Assembly: GCA_016218915.1 (NCBI GenBank)
Contig: JACRCQ010000035.1
Coordinates: 1-47,326 of the forward strand
Direction of reading: 5' to 3'
Length of the DNA stretch: 47,326 nucleotides
Source of the DNA: Deltaproteobacteria bacterium
Lineage (GTDB): Bacteria; Myxococcota_A; Polyangia; Polyangiales; Polyangiaceae
The position numbers and the translations under genes are program-made. Below, in pieces: positions 25,052 to 33,758 of the stretch; positions within the stretch are counted from its first letter, which is position 1; the number at the start of each line of letters is the position of its first letter. Below the pieces are notes generated by a model. It saw only the letters and a list, made by a program, of their open reading frames with translations. It was not told the DNA's origin and did no database searches.

Positions 25052-27621
25052 TCCCATGCAGCGTGCAATCCCCGATCCATCCGGCCCGCGCCCTGCGCGC
25101 GCTCCCGCACCTTGCGCGTGCCCAGCCCAGCGCCCCAGACGACCAGCAGGATCCCGCCGGCGATCGCCGTGGCCATCGCCGGGCCTGCATCGCTCAGGGT
25201 CCTGAACGCAGTCCAGTAGGAAGTCCTGCACGCGAAGAGCATCAGCGCGATCGTCACGGCCCGGATCGCCGAGACGGAGACAAATGCCAGCAGCGTCGCA
25301 CGCCGATCGCGCCTGCTTGCCCACCGCAGGAACACGAGCAGCAGCAGCAGCTCCGCGCCGATATACTTCCAGATGAGAGACAGCACGATCCGCAGAGACG
25401 AAGCCTGCGGATCGCCGAACGAGCCTGCGCCGAAGTCCATGGAGGTGAAGTCGAGCCCGCACTGCAGCCCGACGCGCATCAGGAAGCTGAGGCAGAACAG
25501 CAGCGTCACTGTGAGCGCTGCCATCCACGGGCTCGACGTGAGCGCATTGAGACGAGGGCTGCCGATTTCATCGCCGCGCCCTGCCATCAGACGTCCGAGG
25601 ATCTCCGCAGCGGCCAGCGCAGCCACCACGGCCAGCACCTCTTCGTCTCTCGACACCCAGAGCCACGCGCCCAGCCCCGAGCCGATGGCAAGGACCTGCA
25701 AGCCGTGCTTCCAGGCAAGCATGCAGATCACGGGCAGCGCCAGGATGCACCCGAGCCCGAGCCACGACGGAGCCATCCGGCGCAGCAGCAGGGAAGCAAC
25801 CGGGATTCCGATCGCCAGCGCGGTCTGCCAGGCGTCCGCATGCTTTGCGCTCTTGCGGGAAGCGAAGAGAAGCCAGCCGGCAGCGGCGCACGCACTGACG
25901 ACCACGAGCAGCGTCGGACGTGTTCCCAGCCAGGCCGGCAACGGCTCACCGGTTCGGAAGCCAAAGGGCAGCAAGCAGACAAGGGCTGCAATGAGCATGA
26001 GCGCATCCTTCCCGTCGCCCAGTCGAATGCCTCCTGCCAGCCAGCCGCGTCGACGCTCCGCATCCGAGCCGAGAATCACCACGAGCGAGCCAACGACGAG
26101 AACGATCATGGACATCGCCTGCGTGTTCGGCGTGTACGACCAGGCAAGCGCACCAGGGAGCAGCACCCAGGCAAGGGATGGCCTGCGCGCATACCATCCG
26201 ACGCCGACGTGAGGGCGGAGCAGTGCGATCAGCAAGAGCACGCCGCTGGCGAAGAACAGCACGAACCGGGCGACGTTGTGCCACGGCGAAGGGATGCGCT
26301 CGACCTGCAGGGTCAGGGCCGTGCTGATGAGGCAAAGGAGCATGGCGAGCGCGGGAAACGCAGGGGAAGCCAGGGACGCAGGCGCTGGCCGCACCTTCCT
26401 CATCACCAGTGCGAGGCAGGCCAGCAGGACTCCGAGCGCCCCGCTGAGCAGGAGCGCCCCACGCACGCCTCGGGTCGAGCTCGCGCTCTCCATGGCGGAA
26501 TCCAGGGCCCGCACGGCTCCGCGGCTGGAAGCAATCCTCGCTTCCGGAGTCGTGTCCACACGATCGCAGGCGCTGCGCTGCCGCTCCATCTGCCCCGCAA
26601 CGTCGCTCATCCCGCGGGCGCGAGCATTGTCGATCGCGCGCATCGCATCCGCGCAGGCCAGGAGGGAAGCCTGCTCGGCGGGAAGGTCCAGCAGCTCGGT
26701 CAACACCGTGCCACGCGCGTGCAGAGGCGAGGGGACTCCCATCAGCGCCGTGACCGTGGGACCGATGTCCACTTGATCCATGGCACCGAGGTCCACGCCT
26801 TTGCGGATCCCGGGACCATAGGCGAAGAACGGGGATCGCCTGGCTATGGGAATGTCCGAGCCATGCGCTCCGGTGTCCGTGGCGCCATGGTCGCTCATGA
26901 ACAGCACCGTGGTGCCTGAAGGGACTTCATCGAGCAACGCCTGCAGACCCGCATCGAACCTATGCAGGAAGTCCGCGTATCGCTGGGAGGCCATGCCATA
27001 GGCGTGCCCCTGGTGATCCGTGGCTATGAAGTGCAGCACCAGGATGTCCGGAGCGTGCCCGCTACGCAGGATTGATCGGGACGCTGCGAGCATCTCCGGG
27101 GAATTGTCCACGTCGATCGCCATCGCCGCGTCGTCGTTCTTCTCCGGATCGAAGTGGTCGAACAGCTGCGTCCAGACCACGTCGCCCACCAGCCCTGTGG
27201 TCAACCCTGATCGGCGCGCCGAGTTGATGAAGTCGTCGAACCTGGTACGCCCGGCGTGCAGGTTCGTGATCACCTCTGCAAAGTCTCCTCGCTGACCGGT
27301 TCCCAGGGCGAGAATCGACGAGGAGGTCATGCTGATGCGCCCGGCCCAGAGCTCCCCGTGCGCGTCGGCGCGCATGTGCCTGGCGATGTTGGGAGCACGC
27401 TGCTCGTCTGTCGCGTAGTCGTAGCGCAACGCGTCTGCGACGACGAATACCAGCTTGTGCGTGAGCGGTGCACCAGGATGGGGGCGCGCGGCTACCTGAG
27501 GCACGTCTGGAAGGCTCATCAGCTCGCGCAGCACCACGACCGCGACGCACGAGGCGATCACGGCGAGGCATGCGGCGAGCGCAAGAATGGGCAGGGAAAC
27601 ACAATGCTTCGGACTGCGCAT
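25048..27621 (-). CDS. PIG-N-like alkaline phosphatase superfamily polytopic membrane protein
   Basis: The protein has 857 residues; the ATG at 27621 follows AGAGGA by five bases. A signal-anchor helix precedes an alkaline-phosphatase-superfamily ectodomain (about 50-300). Its motifs are VVADALRYDY (first metal site), ISMTSSSILALGTG (the place of the Thr/Ser nucleophile), HFIATDHQGHAYG and LFMSDHGATDTGAHGS (metal-binding Asp/His). These match, in order, the ethanolamine-phosphate transferase part of eukaryotic GPI enzymes such as PIG-N. The C-terminal half (about 390-840) holds roughly ten TM helices, as in those enzymes. It probably adds or removes a phospho-alcohol on an envelope glycolipid or polysaccharide. 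The substrate is unknown; coupling to a GT4 enzyme points to a shared glycan. Confidence 0.82.
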   Translation of the reverse strand: MRSPKHCVSLPILALAACLAVIASCVAVVVLRELMSLPDVPQVAARPHPGAPLTHKLVFVVADALRYDYATDEQRAPNIARHMRADAHGELWAGRISMTSSSILALGTGQRGDFAEVITNLHAGRTRFDDFINSARRSGLTTGLVGDVVWTQLFDHFDPEKNDDAAMAIDVDNSPEMLAASRSILRSGHAPDILVLHFIATDHQGHAYGMASQRYADFLHRFDAGLQALLDEVPSGTTVLFMSDHGATDTGAHGSDIPIARRSPFFAYGPGIRKGVDLGAMDQVDIGPTVTALMGVPSPLHARGTVLTELLDLPAEQASLLACADAMRAIDNARARGMSDVAGQMERQRSACDRVDTTPEARIASSRGAVRALDSAMESASSTRGVRGALLLSGALGVLLACLALVMRKVRPAPASLASPAFPALAMLLCLISTALTLQVERIPSPWHNVARFVLFFASGVLLLIALLRPHVGVGWYARRPSLAWVLLPGALAWSYTPNTQAMSMIVLVVGSLVVILGSDAERRRGWLAGGIRLGDGKDALMLIAALVCLLPFGFRTGEPLPAWLGTRPTLLVVVSACAAAGWLLFASRKSAKHADAWQTALAIGIPVASLLLRRMAPSWLGLGCILALPVICMLAWKHGLQVLAIGSGLGAWLWVSRDEEVLAVVAALAAAEILGRLMAGRGDEIGSPRLNALTSSPWMAALTVTLLFCLSFLMRVGLQCGLDFTSMDFGAGSFGDPQASSLRIVLSLIWKYIGAELLLLLVFLRWASRRDRRATLLAFVSVSAIRAVTIALMLFACRTSYWTAFRTLSDAGPAMATAIAGGILLVVWGAGLGTRKVRERAQGAGRMDRGLHAAWE

Positions 27622-27833
27622 GTTTCCTCTCGGAAGGCTCGATGCAAAGGCCTTCCCGCTGGGACTCTCCGTCCCCCAAAGCAAGGTGCGTACCTCGAGC
27701 TTGCAGCTCGATTGGACGGACGCTCCCCTTGCCCGGCGGGAGCTTCAGCCGCCGCGAGCCGCGGGCCGGCGCAGCCGTGCGGTGTGCCGCCCGTGCGCCA
27801 CTGCACGTGTTCGCCTTGCGTCAGTGTTGCGGA

Positions 27834-30320
27834 TCAGAGCGGATCGAGGTCCATCCCGCCTGGGTGCCAGAAGCTCTCGCTCTGCCCGCCCATCCCGTAG
27901 ACGGTCACCATCACTTCGGCGCTGGACGACACGCGGTGCGCGCCGCCGGCAGCGAGAAGCACGGTTGCCATTGCGTAGCCAGAGCTCCCGATCGGAGCGA
28001 ATCCGCCGACCGCGGCGGCATCCAGCGTGACCGGGCTTCCTGTTGGGGCCACGATGTCCACGAACAGGCTCGGCCAGCCGGTGCCTGCGTGGAACACGTG
28101 CGAGGTGCGGTATTGGCCGACCGGAACCGCGATGGTCATCGATGGATCACCGATTGCATCGGTGGTGGCTGCAGACCCTTTCATGTACTGAGCCACGAGC
28201 ACGCGCTTGTCGGCCGTGATCCGGTACGAGGTCGTGGCGTCGATCTCGCCGAAGGCACCGGTCTGCGGGACCATGGACGGCCACGCGCCATTGGGTGGGT
28301 CGTACACGATATTCGTCGCTCCCTCGACAGCGATGATGCGCGTGAGCACCCCCTTCTTCGCCATCGAAGGCAACGAATTCGCGCCCACGAAGTAGTCCTT
28401 GCCCAGCGCTGGCAACGGGATCATCGACTCCTCGAGATGATCGCAGTACCCCGTCGTCGCAGGTACGTCGGTGCAGTTGTGCCCTCCGATCACCTGCACC
28501 GGACGGCTCGCCGTTACCATCGTGCCCGTCAGATCCGAAGGCGTATCCACCGTGCCCAACACCTGGAGCACGCCTCCTCGGTTCAACGCGACCGTGGCGG
28601 CACCGCTCGCCGGCACGCCTCCACCTGCCTGCACGGAAGCGCCCGTAGCAGATGGCTGCAGCGTGACCAGCGTGCCGTCGGTCGATGCCACTACCGCATA
28701 GAATCCTGCGAACTTGTACGTGCCCTGGATCCATTGCGGGCGGGACGCGACCGCATAGGTCGTGCCCCAGGCATTGACCGGCAGCAGCATCGAGGAATCG
28801 ACCGTGTACGGTGCGCTCGACGAGGTCCCGTACTCGTAGGGGTTGTACTGGAACACGGTCACCGGCTGCGTGGAGCGCAGGCGGTACGCGCCGTCTGCAA
28901 GCAGCATCGTGCCTGTGGGCGCTTGAAGCGTCGTCCACGGCAGATTGATCACCTGCGCGCCCCCGGCTGGCACCGTCACCGTGGCAATCGTGGTGGCTCC
29001 CTGCGTGACCGTGATCGTTGCGGCCGTCGTCCCAGGGTTGCTCACCGCTGCAGCGAAGTGCCAGCTGGAGAGCGTCATCATCTCGCTGTTCGCCGTGACC
29101 GTGGGGTAGAACTCGCATCCCACGTTGCTCTTGCCCAGCGCGCTCCAGGTGCACGGTCCGGTGCACGCACCGGCAACGCACGCGCTCCCCAGCAGCGGAT
29201 CGCACGCCTCGTCGATGTAGGAGCTGCCGTCCGGAGCACACCTGTGCGCCACATTCCCCACGCACTGCCCGGTGCCGGGCAGACAGGTCACGCACCCGAG
29301 CGTGGCTGAGCAGAGCTTGCTGCCGCACGACTGCGGTGGTCCCCAGGCTCCGTTGCCGCCGCACACGTAGAGCCCGTAGGCGTCGCACTTCATGGAGCCC
29401 ACCGGGCTGCACGCGCACCCAGGCGCGCCCGGCCCGCCATTGTTGAAGACCCCGTCGCAGTTGTCGTCGGTCGTGTTCAGACACGAGTCGAGCTGCGGAA
29501 GCACCTGGCCATTGCACGGTCCCCACGCCACGCCGCTCGCTGCGCACGTCTTCGTGCCACCCACGCAGATGCCCACGTTCTGGGTCCCTGGCGGACCCTC
29601 GTAGCAGCCCGTGACCTCGGCCGGCGTGCACGCACATGCAGCGCCCGCGTCAGGTGCGATCACCTCGCAGCCGTTGGATATCGCCTTGTCGCAATCCTCG
29701 AACCCGGGCAGGCATCCACCGACCACGCACGTCCCTGCGGAGCATGCGATGTTTCCATTCGGATAGGAGCACGCGTTGCCGCAGGTTCCGCAATGGGACA
29801 TGTCGCTCGATGTGTCGGCGCACTTGCCCGCGCAGCAGGTCTGTGCGCCAGGACAGCCATGCTGCGGTGTGCATCCGGGCTGGCAGGTGCCAGACTCGCA
29901 GATCATCCCGAGCGCACAGTGGTCTGCGGTCACGCACGCCGCGCACACGCCCTGGGCCGTGTTGCAGTGCGGGCCCTCGGGGTGACCTATGCAGTCGTTG
30001 TCGCTGCTGCACGGAGCTGCGGCTTCGTTCGCATCTGGCCCGATGCCGCCCGTCCCTCCAGGACCATCGACCGCTGCATCCCCTGCCGCGCCGCCGGTTC
30101 CTCCCGTGCCTGCAGCTCCGCCCGTGCCCCCTGCCCCGGCGCTCCCTGCCGTGCCTCCGGAGCCAGCTGTGCCATCGGTCTGAACGTCGCTCCCCGAGTC
30201 GGACAGGGTCGGAGGAAAGTCCGTGCTTGCGCTGCCTCCGCAGCCCAATGCGGCAGCAGAGATCATGCCCCCTGAGGCGACGAGCAGACAGAACCGACAG
30301 GTCGACGCAACCAAGCTCAT
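27834..30320 (-). CDS. Large lipoprotein with Cys-rich repeats and an IgGFc-binding-like domain
   Basis: The protein has 828 residues; AGGAG lies seven bases before the ATG at 30320. The lipobox is AAALGC (Cys27), followed by a Gly/Thr/Ala linker (about 45-95). Many Cys-rich myxobacterial repeats come next (CSSDNDCIGHPEGPHC, CGTCGNACSYPNG, CDKAISNGCEV, LDSCLNTTDDNCDG). From about residue 400 the protein is a beta-rich region like IgGFc-binding N-terminal domains: NPYEYGTSSSAPYTVDSSMLLP, then VIGGHNCTDVP, then EESMIPLPALGKDYFV. Such domains are thought to mediate adhesion. It is likely surface-displayed. It is monocistronic, 212 bp upstream of the PIG-N-like gene on the same strand. Confidence 0.82.
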   Translation of the reverse strand: MSLVASTCRFCLLVASGGMISAAALGCGGSASTDFPPTLSDSGSDVQTDGTAGSGGTAGSAGAGGTGGAAGTGGTGGAAGDAAVDGPGGTGGIGPDANEAAAPCSSDNDCIGHPEGPHCNTAQGVCAACVTADHCALGMICESGTCQPGCTPQHGCPGAQTCCAGKCADTSSDMSHCGTCGNACSYPNGNIACSAGTCVVGGCLPGFEDCDKAISNGCEVIAPDAGAACACTPAEVTGCYEGPPGTQNVGICVGGTKTCAASGVAWGPCNGQVLPQLDSCLNTTDDNCDGVFNNGGPGAPGCACSPVGSMKCDAYGLYVCGGNGAWGPPQSCGSKLCSATLGCVTCLPGTGQCVGNVAHRCAPDGSSYIDEACDPLLGSACVAGACTGPCTWSALGKSNVGCEFYPTVTANSEMMTLSSWHFAAAVSNPGTTAATITVTQGATTIATVTVPAGGAQVINLPWTTLQAPTGTMLLADGAYRLRSTQPVTVFQYNPYEYGTSSSAPYTVDSSMLLPVNAWGTTYAVASRPQWIQGTYKFAGFYAVVASTDGTLVTLQPSATGASVQAGGGVPASGAATVALNRGGVLQVLGTVDTPSDLTGTMVTASRPVQVIGGHNCTDVPATTGYCDHLEESMIPLPALGKDYFVGANSLPSMAKKGVLTRIIAVEGATNIVYDPPNGAWPSMVPQTGAFGEIDATTSYRITADKRVLVAQYMKGSAATTDAIGDPSMTIAVPVGQYRTSHVFHAGTGWPSLFVDIVAPTGSPVTLDAAAVGGFAPIGSSGYAMATVLLAAGGAHRVSSSAEVMVTVYGMGGQSESFWHPGGMDLDPL

Positions 30321-30505
30321 GCGAAGTCTCCTGGCGAGGAGTTGGGTGGGAAGAGTAGACGCCATGATAGGCGTGGCGGGAGGGTGGCGCTACCGATCGG
30401 GCGCGCGTTCTCCAAGCGATTCGGCCCTGGACGGTTGCTGCCGCGCAGGTGGGGAAGGGATCGGCGAAGCGCGTCGTATGACGCCCGAGGACAGGAGCCT
30501 GACCC

Positions 30506-31324
30506 ATGATTCGCCGAGCCTTCATGAGTTATGCCGCAGCATCGTGTTTGCTGCTCGTCGCCTGCGGGGACAGCAGCAGCACCCCAGACAGTGGCAACAG
30601 CGTCTGCGCAGCTGCCGCGAGCGAGTCGGCCAAGAAGTGCCCTGGTCAACCCGCTCTGTCGTTCGGCAATTGCGACAACCTGCAGGCGTGTCGTGCAACC
30701 TGTGCGCTCGAGAATCTCTGCAATCCCGAAGCCCAATCGACCTGCTCTGCGACCTGCAGCAACGGCAAGGGTGGAGCTGGTGGTGAAGGTGCCTCGGCGC
30801 ACGGTGGTGCAGGCGGGGGCTATGGCGGCTACGGCGGCGAGGGCTACGGTGGCTACGCCGGCTACGGCGGTGAGGGCTATGGTGGCTACGCCGGCTACGG
30901 CGGCGAAGGCTACGGCGGGCAGGGATATGGCGGCTACAGCGGCTATGGCGGCGAAAGCGGCTACGGCGGCGAAAGCGGCTACGGCGGCGAAAGCGGCTAC
31001 GGCGGCGGCTACGGCGGCTACGGAGGCTACAGCGGAGCTGGTGGCTCTGGCGGCGGTCCCTGCGTTGGCCCAGGCGAGCCCTGCTCCCCACAGCAGGATT
31101 GCTGCGGGCTCGCCGCATGCAGCGGCGGCAAGTGCGCCTGCGGGACCATGGGCTATGAGTGCTTGAACGTGGACTGCTGCCCTGGCTACGAGTGCATCGA
31201 AGACAGCAAGTACCAGCTCATCTGCCAGAAGACCGGCTGTCACGGCGCAGGCGAGCCGTGCTCGACCAAGGAGGACTGCTGCTGGGCTGCGATGCTGTGC
31301 TACAGCGGCACGTGCCACGAGTAG
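30506..31324 (+). CDS. Gly-Tyr repeat lipoprotein with flanking Cys-rich domains
   Basis: The protein has 272 residues; AGGAG lies upstream of the ATG at 30506. The lipobox is LLVAC (Cys20). A small Cys-containing helical stretch (about 33-85) is followed by a Gly/Tyr/Glu repeat (about 100-178, GYGGYAGYGGEGYGG and GESGYGGESGYGG). A C-terminal domain has paired Cys in PCSPQQDCCGLAAC and PCSTKEDCCWAAMLC, resembling a duplicated knottin-like unit. Gly-Tyr repeats occur in structural or adhesive proteins, so a matrix or glue role is plausible but unproven. It faces away from the IgGFc-like gene and is followed 54 bp later by another lipoprotein. Confidence 0.78.
   Translation: MIRRAFMSYAAASCLLLVACGDSSSTPDSGNSVCAAAASESAKKCPGQPALSFGNCDNLQACRATCALENLCNPEAQSTCSATCSNGKGGAGGEGASAHGGAGGGYGGYGGEGYGGYAGYGGEGYGGYAGYGGEGYGGQGYGGYSGYGGESGYGGESGYGGESGYGGGYGGYGGYSGAGGSGGGPCVGPGEPCSPQQDCCGLAACSGGKCACGTMGYECLNVDCCPGYECIEDSKYQLICQKTGCHGAGEPCSTKEDCCWAAMLCYSGTCHE
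30816..31035 (+). repeat. GYGG/GYGGE tandem repeat
   Basis: The DNA contains a ~36-bp unit coding for GYGGYAGYGGEG, copied about twice, and then three exact-looking 15-bp units coding for GESGY. All are in frame. Codon differences between units are few, suggesting recent slippage or unequal crossing-over. Confidence 0.75.
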
Positions 31325-31378
31325 CGCGGTGTACAGGCGCTGACCGGCGTGCGACAATGCTTTCACGAGCTGAGCCGC

Positions 31379-32725
31379 ATGCGCCTGACCAAGCACGTCG
31401 CCCTTGCAGGGATTCTCCTGGCTGTTGCCGCAGACGGATGCACGCACTTGCTCGCGATCGACGGCGACTACGCCGACCAGCCCACTGGGGGCTCGGCAGG
31501 GGCTGACGCGTCGTCGGAAGACACAGGCATCGCCGGGTCTGCTGGGATCGCCAACGGCGGCTCTGCAGGCACGGCCAACGGCGGCTCCGCAGGCACGGCC
31601 AACGGCGGCTCTGCAGGCACGGCCAACGGGGGATCATCCGGGCAGGGGGGCTCTGCAGGATCTGGGGGCTCGTCAGGCACCGGTGGTCAAGCGGGCACTT
31701 CGGGACAAGGGGGCTCAACCGGTACAGGGGGCGCAGGGGGCACCGGTGGCACTGCGGGCACGGCAGGAACCGGTGGCTCTGCTGGCGCAGACGCAGGTCC
31801 GCCTGTGTTCTGCTCTTCCACCACGACTCTCGAGGATCTCGTAGCCTGCATCGTCGGCGGCATGCCCAAGCCCGACTCCAACGGCTTCGTGGTCCCTGGC
31901 TCCCAGCAGCTCTCGGACTGGCGAGCCATGGTCACGAGCATGCTCCAGGGCGCATGCGACTTCGCCCCTCCCGCAAGCCTGTCCGCGATCATGACGATTC
32001 GCACGTTCCACGACGCGGGCAATGGCAAGAACTACTGCGCGGCGTGGGAGATCCTCGACGCGAACACGGACGGGCGCGTGGACCATGGATGGGGGACGTT
32101 CGTCGTGAATGGAGCCGCCACCCAGCAGCTCTTCCACGCGGCGCCGCACCCGCTCACGGACGTGAGCACCGAGACCCAGGCTACCGCGTTGTTCAAGGCG
32201 ACCAATGCCAAAGGCCTGGTACTCGCCGGCGCTGCACGTACTGCCAATTCGGCTGCAAGCACCTGCCAGAGCAGCTATGGCCAGGCCGATGTCGCGCACA
32301 ACGCCACCACGACCTTTCAGGCGGCCTACGAAGCTCTGAACGCTCACTACGGCGCACAGCCCTGGACCGCGATCCAATGGCATGGCATGGCTTCGTCGAC
32401 CTGTGCATCCGAGGTCTTCTTCACCCACGGCGTGACGACGAACCCGGCACCGGGAGACAAGCTGAGCCTGTTGAAATCTGCGATGGCGTCGCACCACTCC
32501 GGATGGTGCCTCGAGGCGCCTGGGAGCACGTGCGCAGCCGGCTCCCCCTGCGATCAGGTGAGCACGACCAATGTGCAGGGGCGTCTGCTCAACGGCGTGT
32601 CAGCCTCAGGCGTGTGCTCGCAATCGGCTTCGAGCTACAGCGGGCGGTTCATCGCGATCGAGCAGGATCCGAACTTCCGCAACGCGCAGGACTGGATCGC
32701 ATCGGTCAACGAAGTCTGGCCCTGA
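31379..32725 (+). CDS. Lipoprotein with unrecognised, possibly hydrolase-like domain
   Basis: The protein has 448 residues from the ATG at 31379; an ATG at 31349 is in frame but gives no signal. The lipobox is AADGC (Cys21), and a Gly/Ser/Thr linker spans about 35-140. The C-terminal ~300 residues are a conserved-looking domain I do not recognise. Candidate polar or metal-type residues lie in HAAPHPLTDVSTETQA, ADVAHNATTTF and AIQWHGMASSTC. This pattern is loosely reminiscent of zinc amidohydrolases such as poly-gamma-glutamate or N-formylglutamate hydrolases, but I would not assign it. The final 20 bp overlap the end of the facing radical SAM gene. Confidence 0.72.
   Translation: MRLTKHVALAGILLAVAADGCTHLLAIDGDYADQPTGGSAGADASSEDTGIAGSAGIANGGSAGTANGGSAGTANGGSAGTANGGSSGQGGSAGSGGSSGTGGQAGTSGQGGSTGTGGAGGTGGTAGTAGTGGSAGADAGPPVFCSSTTTLEDLVACIVGGMPKPDSNGFVVPGSQQLSDWRAMVTSMLQGACDFAPPASLSAIMTIRTFHDAGNGKNYCAAWEILDANTDGRVDHGWGTFVVNGAATQQLFHAAPHPLTDVSTETQATALFKATNAKGLVLAGAARTANSAASTCQSSYGQADVAHNATTTFQAAYEALNAHYGAQPWTAIQWHGMASSTCASEVFFTHGVTTNPAPGDKLSLLKSAMASHHSGWCLEAPGSTCAAGSPCDQVSTTNVQGRLLNGVSASGVCSQSASSYSGRFIAIEQDPNFRNAQDWIASVNEVWP
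31550..31621 (+). repeat. Three tandem 24-bp repeats in the linker of the lipoprotein
   Basis: Units at 31550-31573, 31574-31597 and 31598-31621 begin GCCAACGGCGGCTC and differ by a single base. They encode ANGGSAGT three times, extending the linker in frame. Confidence 0.85.
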
Positions 32726-33758
32726 CCTGCGCGGAGTCCAGCGCCAGGGCGCAGAACGGGTTATGCGAAGTCTGGCCTGTGGAGGCGAACGCGATGGTCT
32801 TGCATCCTGCCCTGCAGATGCGGCGAAAGGCGCAAGCAGCGCACGCGCCGGACAGCTCTTCCTGCCGGAAGCATCGATTGTAGGCAAACGCCTTGGGATC
32901 GTTCCAGATCTCCTCGAGAGGCCGGAGCCGTACATTCCCTTCGTTGAACTCCGGGGGCATCGACAGGCACCCACGCACCGTTCCGTCACTGGTGATTCCG
33001 ATCACGCGCAGCCCGGCCTGGCAACCAGCGTAGAATCGATCGGTCGGGCGATTGGCCGATCGGATGCGAGGCTCGCTCGGCAGCATCCATCCGATGTTGT
33101 CCGCGGCGTACAGCGGAATAGGGCGTGAGGATCCCAGGATGAAGTCCATGACGGCAGGCACTTCTGCCGGCTCGAGCGCGAGCTCGGGGTGCTGCTCGCA
33201 CCTTCCCATCGGCACCGTGAGCTGGAGCTGCCAGCCGCCTATCCCCCATTCGACGAGCGTCTGCTCGATCTCGGCAAGACAGCCCAGGTTCGCCCGATTG
33301 ACCTGCGTCACGGCTCCGACTTGAAGCCCTTGCGCGCGCAGCGATGCCACTGCCTGCTTCGCCAGCCTCCACGCGCCCGGTACCCCGCGAAGCTCGTCGT
33401 GCACCTCCTCGGTCCCGTCGATGCTCAGGGTCACGCTCGCAAGCCCGCTTCCCGCAATCTCGTGCGCAGCAGCCTCGTCGACGCAGAGTCCATTGGTGAT
33501 CATCTCCACACGCAGGCCATGGCCGACGAGGCGCCGCACCAGCGCAGGCCAATCCTGCCGCATCAACGGCTCACCGCCCGAGAGTGTCACATGCCGCACT
33601 CCGATGCGTGCCAGCGCGTCGCAGAGCTCGATCGCCTCCTGCGGCGACAGCTCGGAAGGGCGCACCTTGCCCGCATCGGACCCGCAGTGCACGCAGCGGG
33701 CATTGCAGGCGAGGGTCACCTCCCACACGCAGAGGTCGGCTGCCCACTCAGGTCGCAT
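32706..33758 (-). CDS. Radical SAM/SPASM enzyme B of a tandem pair
   Basis: The protein has 350 residues. The core has WEVTLACNARCVHC with Cys18, Cys22 and Cys25, then LSGGEPLMRQDW as the GGE motif. The SPASM tail has AGCQAGLRVIGI, GTVRGCLSMPPEF, GACAACAFRRICRAGC and NPFC, giving enough Cys for two auxiliary clusters. It is clearly paralogous to the upstream enzyme (same order of motifs: GC-x-AG, GNVR-RP, EIW). Its ATG overlaps the upstream stop by 11 bp. Both probably act on the same small protein encoded at the head of the operon. No RRE/PqqD-type recognition domain is seen. Confidence 0.88.
   Translation of the reverse strand: MRPEWAADLCVWEVTLACNARCVHCGSDAGKVRPSELSPQEAIELCDALARIGVRHVTLSGGEPLMRQDWPALVRRLVGHGLRVEMITNGLCVDEAAAHEIAGSGLASVTLSIDGTEEVHDELRGVPGAWRLAKQAVASLRAQGLQVGAVTQVNRANLGCLAEIEQTLVEWGIGGWQLQLTVPMGRCEQHPELALEPAEVPAVMDFILGSSRPIPLYAADNIGWMLPSEPRIRSANRPTDRFYAGCQAGLRVIGITSDGTVRGCLSMPPEFNEGNVRLRPLEEIWNDPKAFAYNRCFRQEELSGACAACAFRRICRAGCKTIAFASTGQTSHNPFCALALDSAQVRARLR

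Noticed and set aside
25063..26919. 618-codon plus-strand frame across the PIG-N-like gene
   Set aside because: The translation is Arg/Gln/Glu/His-rich with no motif and is antisense to clear active-site and TM coding; shadow ORF.
27468..29309. 613-codon plus-strand frame over the IgGFc-like lipoprotein
   Set aside because: It is antisense to a lipoprotein with signal peptide, lipobox and Cys repeats; no supporting motif.
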